DNA of 5,895 nucleotides from Methanobacteriaceae archaeon (GTDB lineage Archaea > Methanobacteriota > Methanobacteria > Methanobacteriales > Methanobacteriaceae). Of this stretch, positions 1 to 5,895 are shown in pieces. Numbering within the stretch: the stretch's first letter is position 1; every line of letters starts with the position of its first letter. Location: the NCBI GenBank assembly GCA_900769095.1, contig CAAGFH010000280.1, positions 1-5,895 on the forward strand, given 5' to 3'. The notes under the pieces were generated by a model, which saw only the letters and a list, made by a program, of their open reading frames with translations, was not told the DNA's origin and did no database searches. Position numbers and translations under genes: made by a program.

Positions 1-3000
1 CTAACGTAACTCTTATCATAGATGTATCTAATAATGGTAATGGTAATGCATGTAATGTTAGTGTTAATTACAATTTATCTGATTTAATTAATAATTATAT
101 TAAAGATAAAGATTTAGCTAATGTTATTGTAACCATTGATGGTATTAAGTATACTGTTGAAGATTTGGATGCAGCTATTAACTTAGGAACTATTAGTCCG
201 AACACTACTAAACACGTTCAGATTAATTTTGTTGTAAAAGATGATGTAATGATTGGTAGTTCATACAATACTGGTGATATTACTATTATTGGTTATTCAA
301 CACCGACTATTACAAATAACACAAGAAACTATACTAAGAAAGATTCCGCAGGATTTGCTACTGATCTTCCTACTATGGAAAAAGTTGTTTATAACAACAA
401 TGTGGCAATCGGAGAAATTGTAAATTATTATATAAATATTATTTTGCCTAAGGGTAACTATTCAAATATTACTGTTATTGATGAATTGCCTAAAGGTATT
501 TTGTTTAAAGATGCAAAAATTAATGGAGTTCCTGCTCAATTTTCCACATCTTTAGATGATAGTAAAATAACTTTTGAATTTATAAACTTCAGTTCATATG
601 ATTATAATAATCGTATGGTGATTGATGTACGTACAATCGTAGAGAATATTAATTCTAATGTTGATGGTGTAATTTTAACAAATAACGCAACTCTTATTTC
701 AAACAACACTGTCATCAATAAAGATAATGTAAATGTAACAATTATTGAACCTAATATCACACTTGAAAAAACTGCTTTGGTTAAAGAAGGTCAAGTTAAC
801 CGTGCTACTGTTTTCGAATTTAAAGTAACAAACAATGGTGATGCACTTGCTAAAGGAGTTTACATCTATGATGATTTAACAGGTTTAATTAATGAAGACA
901 ATATTAAAAATGTAATTATTACATGTGATGGGTTACCTGCTGAATATAGAAATAAAGGTAAACAGTTTAAGATAATTATTGGAGATCTTGCACCTGGTGA
1001 AACTAAAGTTATTTACTTCTTCTTCTATGTTGATAAAAATGCAGAGATTTTGAAGAATTTAACTAACACTGCTTTTGCATACGGATTCTCATCTGATGAT
1101 GAAGACCATGCAAGAATATATAATGACACTGCAAGTGATACTTTTATTATTAATATTACCTCATTCCCTAATGTAATTGTTACAGAATATAATGGTAAAT
1201 ATAAATCTGAGACACCATTAACTCCTGAAGATCCTTTGGAAGTTATTGTTGGTGGGAAATTTACTTATGCACTTGAATTTAATAACACTGGTGTAATTAG
1301 TGGTTATAATACTGTTGTTGATTTAATTGTTTCAGGATCTGTTGATAACTTTACTGCAACTTACCTCGGACATAAAGTTGCTGTTGTTAAAGGTACTAAT
1401 TTAGGTAACGGAACTTGGTATGATCCAATCAATAAAGCTTATGTTGATGTTCCTGAAGGAAATACTCTTTTCATTTTAGAGATTCCTGTTGGTGGTTTTA
1501 CTCCAGAACAACCTCCTGCTGAAGTTGTTATTAGTGGAGTTTTAGACAAAAAACATAACAATACTGATTTGATTAATATAACTGCAATTCCATTCTTCCA
1601 ATATGGTAACGATTATACTGGTTATGAAAACGCAATTAGAGGTAATGAATCTACAGGTTATATCAAACCTAAATTTGTACACGTGGATAAATCTTCTGAA
1701 TTAGGTGCTAGCTCTGGTAAAGTAGCTACTGGTTATACATGGAGATTTGAATTTAGTGTATCTGTTGATTTAGTAAATGATCTTGAATACACTTTATTAG
1801 AATTAATTGATAATCTTCCATCTAACTTAAAATACATCCCTGGCACTTTAGTTCTCACAGACTCACGTGGACAAGAAGTTCCTCAAGAATTATATGATGT
1901 ATCCTATCCTGACGATATGGGTGGTAAAATTGAAATTAAATTCAAAAACCCTGTTGTTGGTGGACCAAGCACTGTAGATTACAAATTTACTTACATGGTT
2001 TATGCACCAAAATATGATAACACTACTGATGATTTAAAAGAAATTATCAATAACTTAACTGGTGCTAGAAACTTAACTAGAAACGAAGCTGTTGTTACTT
2101 ACAGCATTGGCGAATACGGATTTGAAGACTCAGTTAGCGATGACTTTAATGTATCATTACAATCCATCAAGATTGTTAAAGGTGTCACTGACCTTAATGG
2201 TACTAATAATGGTTATACTGGACCGGGTCATAAATTATCTTACACAATACATTATGAAATTTCAGATTACTTCACTTTCACTGAATTTGTATTAAATGAT
2301 ACTGTTGGTGGAAAGCTTGGTTTTGATCAAACTTTCACTGGTGAAGACTTAGTATTATACTACAATGGTCAAACTTATGTAATGAACAAATCTTATTACA
2401 CAATTACTAACTTAACTAATGGTAAATGGAGGATTATGGTTTATGTTTCACAGTTCTTCAATGATACATTCGGTTCTGATGTAATTTTAAACGGAACTTC
2501 CGGTTCTATTAAATTTAATGTAACTGTAAATTCAATAAACCATGAAGGTACAGTTATTAACTCAATGGACAGATTATCCAATTCTGTTACTGGAACTGTA
2601 AAATTAGAAAGCGGTAATTATGTATCTGATTCTGATGGTGCAGGCATAGTTATTGATGCTCCTGAAGCAGACAGTAAATCAATTTCACATATTAATGGTG
2701 TGGAACAAGGAAAAGAATATTACTATGACATTTACGCTCAAGATAATGTAACTTTCCTTATTGAAATTCACGTTCCTAACTCTGTTGATAAACTTGAAAT
2801 TAAAGATTATGTAACTATTCCAATTTTCTCAATTAACGGATTTGATGTTAATCCAAGTACCCCTGGAATTATTCCTGAAGCAGGACACTGGGCATTTGCT
2901 GATGAAACTTCAAAATTATATGATATTGATGGAAATGAGGTTCTTCCTGTAGTTACTTTAGATTCTAATACACGTTCTATTAGTTTTGTATATAATAAAG

Positions 3001-5895
3001 TTTACAAACCTGTTCAAAACGTAACAACTCTTAGAATTTATATTACTTTACAAGTTGGAACTCAATACTTAGCTGATCAATTATTCAAACCTAACTTAAT
3101 CAGTATCTATTATAATGATATTGAACAGAACAATTATGATTCTGAAAAAGTAGTTTGGATGCTTCTCAACGAACCTAACATGAACATTGATAAAAATGTA
3201 AATGATACTATTGTTCAAAATGGAGATGTAGTTGAATATAATGTAACTATCTCTAACGATGGTCACGCTCCTGCATACGATGTTATTGTTGCTGATGATT
3301 TATTAGATAAATATGGTGAATGGATTAAAGATGGTACTGTAACTAACTTTAGAGCAGTTTACGGTAATGGTACTGTTATTGACATTACAATGGATTATTT
3401 CGATTCAACTAAAGGATTTGACTTTGGTACATTAAACCAAGGAGAAAATATTACTATTTTCTACACTGTAACTTTCAATTCACATGCTGTTCCAGCTAGT
3501 GTAATTGTTAACACAGCTGATGTATTAAGATATTCTTCAGTTGAAGGTGGATACAATTTCATCTTAGATAAACCATTATTCAGTAATGCAACTTTAGAAA
3601 CTTACGGATTAGAATTCTCAAAAGACTTTATGGGTTCTAATGACTTTAATAAATCAGAATTATACATTGGTGAATCCGGAGTATTTAATTTAACAGTTTG
3701 GTTACCACAATTAGATGTTGTTAACTTAACCTTTGAAGATTTAGCTCCAAACTTAGGATTCTACAGATTTGAAGTTATCTACGGTGATGGTGTACTTCAC
3801 GATGGTGTAGATGTAGTATCATATGTATTTAGTGTATCCAAACCAACTCCTCGTGCTGAGGCAATAGCAACTGAGCCATATGTTGAGAAAAAATACTCTG
3901 ATCTTGTACATATTGGATTTAACGGTACTTTATTAGCTACAAATAATGTTACAAATTATGTAACAATATTAATGTATTATGTTGCTAATCAAACTTTCTT
4001 CAATTATGATTATGTCTTTGATGATGTAAACGATGCTAAAGTGTACTATAACTGTTCATTAGATTATGCATCTAAAAAAGAGTTCATATATAACATTCTT
4101 GAAAATGAAATGATTCATACAACTTACCTATCTGACCGTGCTGACTATACTATTGTCCAATCTGTTCCTAAATTGGAAAGTAAAGTAAACGTCACTTCTG
4201 TTCAAGGTGGAGACGTTGTAAAAATAACATACGATGGAAAAACTAACGGATACGGTGTTTTATTCAATACAACTATTAGTACAGATTTAGCTGATTTGAT
4301 TAATAACTTCATTATTGATCAAGATGTTGCTAATATCAACATAACTGTTGTATCTGGAAACGAAACCGGAAAAGCAAAAGTATACTGGAATAATTCTGTT
4401 TTATGCATTGACTTTGGTGAAGTTGAAGAAACTAAAGACCTTATTGTAGAATTAACATTTGTTGTAAAACCAGATGTTGTTCTTGGTACAAATTACACCA
4501 ATACTGCATATATTGATGCAGGTTCTATGCCTGATAACAGATACAATGAAACAAGATACTATTCAGACAATGATTCATTAGCATTCAGTACTTTAACCTA
4601 CTTTGATGCAAATAAAGTTGTTACTAATACTTCTGAAGGTAATGACACTGAATTTGTTTCATACGGTGAAATCATCGACTACGCAATTGTTATCGATGTT
4701 CCAAAAGGATTTGTAAACATTACAATCAATGATATTTTACCTAATGGATTTGAATTAATTGAAGGTTCATTAGTTTTATCTGATGGTACTGTTTTAACCC
4801 GTGATAACTACACTCTTAACGGCAGACAATTAAACATCGTTTTAGATGTTGTTGTAATTGACCAACCTTTAGTTGTCAACTACAAATGTATTGTTGTAAA
4901 TGATGTAGCTAAAAACCCTGTTGGACAACTCAAAACCAACGTTGCTACTGTAACCTGGTTTGATAAAGTTACCTCAAAAGCAAATGTAACTATTGTTTCA
5001 CCTAACGCATACGTTACTAAAATTTATAATGTAACCACTGTTGAAGGTCTTGATGGTGTTGAATTAGTAATCAGTGCTACAAACACTGGAAATTCAGTAT
5101 TATATAATGCAACTATTATTGACGATTTAACTGATTTGATTACTAAATTTGTAAACAAAGACGACTTAAATATCACAATAGTTGAAGGAAATGAAACAGG
5201 TAAATTAGTATCTTCATGGAATGGAAATGTTATCAAATTCTACATGGATGAACTTGATGCAGCTAAATCTATTGTTATCAAATTCACATTCAATGTAAAA
5301 GCTGATGTAAAAATCGGTGTTACCCATGATAATAAAGTTGATTTCTATGGTTATTCCGTAAGTGATGATACTAAATATGTCAAAAACTTCACTGATGATG
5401 ATATAGACAGATTTAACACTGTCGGATTACACATTGATAAAAACATAAACAATACAAGCATTATCAATGATAAAACTCATGTAACTATCGGTGAAGAAAT
5501 CGTATATGTAATTGATGTTGATCTTGCAACCGGTTCATATGACCGTCTTGAAATTAAAGATGCACTTCCAGCTGGATTTGACTACATTTTAAATTCAGTT
5601 AAAGTCTTTAAAGACGGAACTGTTAGCGAAACAACCGGATATACTATTGATTACACAAATCGTGTTGTAACAATTTCATTTAACAATGACTTTGCACAAG
5701 ATGTGATTTACAACTACGATAAAAAATTCAGAGTATACCTAACAGCTATTGTATTAAACAATACTCAAAATAAAGCTTCAATCGTTCCTAAAGTAAATAC
5801 TGCAACCTACTACTGGAACAACAAACAACTTTCAGACTCTGCTTCTGTTACTGTTGTTGAACCTCAAGTAGCTATTGATAAAGTTGTTAACAACA
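1..5895 (+). CDS. Giant adhesin-like surface protein of tandem DUF11 and isopeptide-forming (D2-like) modules, partial at both ends
   Basis: One frame (first full codon at base 3) stays open across the whole window, giving 1,964 residues with no stop. Both termini lie outside, so signal peptide, start codon and cell-wall or membrane anchor cannot be seen. The sequence is a string of about 14 beta-rich modules of roughly 110-190 residues. They share an early Lys, a D-x-LP or DDL turn and a late N-x-A strand, which are hallmarks of DUF11 (TIGR01451-like) and isopeptide D2 (TIGR04226-like) domains. There is no catalytic motif, no transmembrane segment and no coiled coil. About 68 N-X-S/T sequons and only five Cys (17, 308, 1351, 1468, 1629) suit an exported, glycosylated archaeal protein. 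The likely role is a long fibrous stalk for adhesion to host, feed particles or partner microbes, by analogy with adhesin-like proteins of Methanobrevibacter. The ligand is unknown. The coding call is near certain, the family call strong, and the taxon inferred. Confidence 0.95.
3..362 (+). other. Module A1: DUF11-like domain, N-terminally truncated by the window
   Basis: Residues 1-120. The visible part starts in the core strand (V-S-N-N-G-N, residues 8-13) and runs through LSDLINNYI (25-33). The last strands contain VVKDDVMIG (77-85). These elements recur in A4 (DLADLINNF, VVKPDVVLG) and A5 (DLTDLITKF, VKADVKIG), which makes A1, A4 and A5 one subfamily. The N-terminal Lys strand lies upstream of base 1. 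The module has five sequons near its start and a cluster around NNT-R-NYT (105-111). I infer an Ig-like beta sandwich. Boundaries are approximate. Confidence 0.7.
363..746 (+). other. Module B1: isopeptide D2-like domain
   Basis: Residues 121-248. It opens with MEKVV (Lys127), followed by the strand IGEIVNYYINI and then NITVIDELPKGILF (155-168), the typical 'D-x-LP-x-G' turn of fimbrial D2 domains. It closes with LTNNATL (225-231), in which Asn227 sits two residues before Ala. Lys127, Asp160 and Asn227 are candidates for an intramolecular Lys-Asn isopeptide bond with an acidic helper. The turn is clear; the chemistry is inferred. Confidence 0.72.
747..1169 (+). other. Module A2: DUF11-like domain
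   Basis: Residues 249-389. It begins EPNITLEKTALV, the classic 'EP-x-L-x-x-K' entry to a DUF11 repeat (Lys256). Next come VFEFKVTNNGDALAKGVYIYDDL (273-292, with Asp290/Asp291) and a strand with LAPGETK (969-1009 in bases), the usual 'L-x-pG-x-t' element before the final strands. Asn355 lies in LTNTAFA. Length (about 140) and motif order match the family well. It is followed by the unlike module C1 rather than by a B module. Confidence 0.8.
1170..1670 (+). other. Module C1: divergent beta module with a 'PEQPPAE ... FFQYGND' signature
   Basis: Residues 390-556. It has a core strand GGKFTYALEFNNTG (417-430), a WYDP segment around residue 473, IPVGGFTPEQPPAEVVISG (495-513), and IPFFQYGND (529-537). 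The module lacks the N-terminal Lys seen in its neighbours: residues 390-395 read NVIVTE, with Glu395 near the expected place. From memory, a similar 'Q-P-x-A ... G-x-F-x-x-G-x-D' module precedes D2 modules in giant bacterial repeat proteins. I do not know a family name for it. Confidence 0.6.
1671..2159 (+). other. Module B2: isopeptide D2-like domain
   Basis: Residues 557-719. FVHVDKSSEL supplies Lys563. The long core strand (WRFEFSVSVDL, 580-590) leads to LIDNLPSNLKYIPGTLVL (601-618), a textbook D2 'D-x-LP-x-x-L-x-Y-x-x-GT' turn with Asp603. The end strand is NEAVVTY with Asn694. Lys563, Asp603 and Asn694 form a candidate isopeptide triad. At about 163 residues it is longer than B1, the extra length lying between the turn and the last strands (around DDMGGKIEIKF). 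Confidence 0.75.
2160..2657 (+). other. Module B3: 'SDYF' beta module, isopeptide-like
   Basis: Residues 720-885. It starts with SIKIVKGVTD (Lys726) and GPGHKLSYTIHYEISDYFTF (741-760), followed by VLNDTVGGKLGFD (763-775, Asp766). An insert then reads VSQFFNDTFGSDVILNG (834 and upstream), and GSIKFNVTVN leads to RLSNSVTG (Asn860). The SDYF strand followed by 'ND-x-x' and 'F-D' closely resembles a module I recall from giant bacterial proteins, located directly before a module like D, as here. It has ten sequons. No enzyme motif is present. Confidence 0.65.
2658..3167 (+). other. Module D: 'DYxxIPIF' beta module
   Basis: Residues 886-1055. It has an entry strand SKSISHINGV (Lys892), a core strand VTFLIEIHVP (916-925), and then LEIKDYVTIPIFSI (931-944, Asp935). 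A long loop with HWAFAD follows, then a strand before LFKPNLISI (Asn1031). The 'DY-x-x-IP-x-F ... W-x-F' arrangement is distinctive. It differs from ordinary D2 turns by having IP in place of LP and a roughly 50-residue loop after the turn. The next module, A3, follows with a standard 'EP-x-M-x-I-x-K' entry. Confidence 0.65.
3168..3608 (+). other. Module A3: DUF11-like domain
   Basis: Residues 1056-1202. NEPNMNIDKNVND gives Lys1064. VVEYNVTISNDGHAPAYDV is the canonical DUF11 core ('Y-x-V-x-I-x-N-x-G-x-A-x-A-Y-D-V'), followed by VADDLLDKYG (Asp1098/1099). FGTLNQGENITIFYTV (1142-1157) is the pre-terminal strand pair. VNTADVLRYSSVEGG ends the module with Asn1170. This is the best DUF11 match in the window. 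The 'Y-S-S-x-EGG' tail leads into module E. Confidence 0.82.
3609..4178 (+). other. Module E: long divergent D2-like module
   Basis: Residues 1203-1392. LEFSKDFMGSND (Lys1207) and IGESGVFNLTVWLP (1223-1236) lead to LTFEDLAPNLGF (1242-1253), a D2-type turn in which LAP replaces LP-x-G (Asp1246). About 60 residues later comes the strand VTNYVTILMYYVANQTF (1316-1329), then a weakly conserved end (DVNDAKVYYNCS, Asn1343). Residues 1353-1392 contain a charged, helix-prone stretch (KKEFIYNILENEM) unlike anything in the other modules. At about 190 residues it is the longest module. It may be one module plus a linker. Confidence 0.55.
4179..4592 (+). other. Module A4: DUF11-like domain of the A1/A5 subfamily
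   Basis: Residues 1393-1530. ESKVNVTSVQGGDVV gives Lys1394. The core strand carries TDLADLINNFIIDQD (1427-1441), then INITVVSGNETGK (1445-1457), YWNNSVLCIDFG, the strand LIVELTFVVKPDVVLG, and NYTNTAY (Asn1500). The DLADLINNF and SGNETGK segments pair directly with DLTDLITKF and EGNETGK in A5, 280 residues later. The core strand (KITYDGKTNGYGV) is poorer than in A3: the usual N-x-G is shifted. Confidence 0.72.
4593..5003 (+). other. Module B5: isopeptide D2-like domain
   Basis: Residues 1531-1667. FDANKVVTNTSEG gives Lys1538. YGEIIDYAIVIDVPKGFVN leads to INDILPNGFELIEGSLVLSDG (from 1575, Asp1577), one of the two clearest D2 turns here. The end strand is LKTNVATVTW (Asn1646), followed by the linker ANVTIVSP into A5. 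It has five sequons. The fit to the fimbrial D2 family in length (about 137) and motif order is very good. Confidence 0.8.
5004..5423 (+). other. Module A5: DUF11-like domain, paralogue of A4
   Basis: Residues 1668-1807. NAYVTKIYNVTTVEG gives Lys1673. LVISATNTGNSVLYNATIIDDLTDLI (1691-1713) is a canonical DUF11 core with Asp1707/1708. LNITIVEGNETGK, a Trp strand (SSWNG), LDAAKSIVIKFTFNVKADV and HDNKVDF (Asn1777) follow. The final strand has N-K-V instead of N-T-A. Shared segments with A4 in the same order point to duplication of an A-B pair. Confidence 0.78.
5424..5864 (+). other. Module B6: isopeptide D2-like domain
   Basis: Residues 1808-1954. GLHIDKNINNTS gives Lys1813. IGEEIVYVIDVDLATGSYD precedes LEIKDALPAGFDYILNSVKV (from 1849, Asp1853), the best D2 turn in the window. 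VNTATYYWNN ends the domain (Asn1932), and ASVTVVEP links to the next A module. Length is about 147. Lys1813, Asp1853 and Asn1932 are candidate isopeptide residues. Confidence 0.82.
5865..5894 (+). other. Start of module A6 (DUF11-like), cut off by the window
   Basis: Residues 1955-1964, reading QVAIDKVVNN. This is the usual Lys-bearing entry strand (Lys1960), directly after the VVEP linker. It shows that the repeat array continues downstream. Only ten residues are visible. Confidence 0.6.

Noticed and set aside
2092..2295. A 67-codon ATG-to-stop ORF on the + strand in another frame
   Set aside because: It overlaps the long continuous frame, has no recognisable motif or ribosome binding site, and its composition is that of an off-frame reading of repeat-coding DNA.
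5024..5236. A 70-codon ORF on the - strand
   Set aside because: It is antisense to module A5 of the long frame, with no motif or regulatory context; it is best read as a shadow.
1..5895. Possible frameshift or pseudogene
   Set aside because: The frame is open throughout and every module keeps its signature motifs in order, so there is no sign of decay.
1..5895. Alternative genetic code (TGA as Trp, as in Mycoplasma)
   Set aside because: All Trp codons are TGG, and TGA, TAA and TAG never occur in the frame, so the standard prokaryotic code fits.
1..5895. CRISPR array or phase-variable homopolymer tracts
   Set aside because: There are no short identical repeats with regular spacers. The longest A runs I saw are about six bases (near 1547, 4073 and 5720), too short to argue for slippage control. 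The repeats are diverged protein modules.
1..5895. Internal promoters, terminators or riboswitches
   Set aside because: AT-rich stretches such as TATAAT-like words are frequent by chance in this composition and all lie inside coding sequence; none is supported.

Overview
The window lies entirely inside one protein-coding gene. The + strand frame whose codons start at base 3 runs for 1,964 codons without a stop. It has no native start and no stop codon, so the gene extends past both ends. Residue r of this fragment occupies bases 3r to 3r+2. No gene boundary, promoter, ribosome binding site, terminator, RNA gene, mobile element or CRISPR array is visible, and there is no intergenic stretch.

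The product is a giant secreted or cell-surface protein made of tandem all-beta (Ig-like) modules. Two families dominate. 'A' modules resemble DUF11 / 'conserved repeat domain B': an N-terminal Lys, a V-x-N-x-G core, a DDL acidic turn, and a final N-T-A strand. 'B' modules resemble the isopeptide-forming fimbrial D2 family, with a strand ending in D-x-LP-x-G followed by a 'GS/GT' strand. The order I read is A1 (partial) - B1 - A2 - C1 - B2 - B3 - D - A3 - E - A4 - B5 - A5 - B6 - A6 (first residues only). From A4 onward A and B alternate regularly, with a period of about 280 residues. The middle (about residues 390-1392) is built from longer, distinct modules.

Organism: DNA is AT-rich (roughly 30% GC by eye), Trp is always TGG, Arg uses AGA/CGT, and the protein is rich in Asn, Thr, Val and Ile with about 68 N-X-S/T sequons and only five Cys. 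This fits the adhesin-like proteins of gut and rumen Methanobacteriales (Methanobrevibacter or Methanosphaera). That placement is an inference from style; a low-GC gut bacterium is not excluded.

The most interesting point is that the middle block seems colinear, module by module, with giant repeat proteins I remember from Gram-negative bacteria. In addition, almost every module carries a matched Lys and Asn, as expected for a chain of self-crosslinked (intramolecular isopeptide) domains. These module names and comparisons come from pattern recognition and memory, not from a search.
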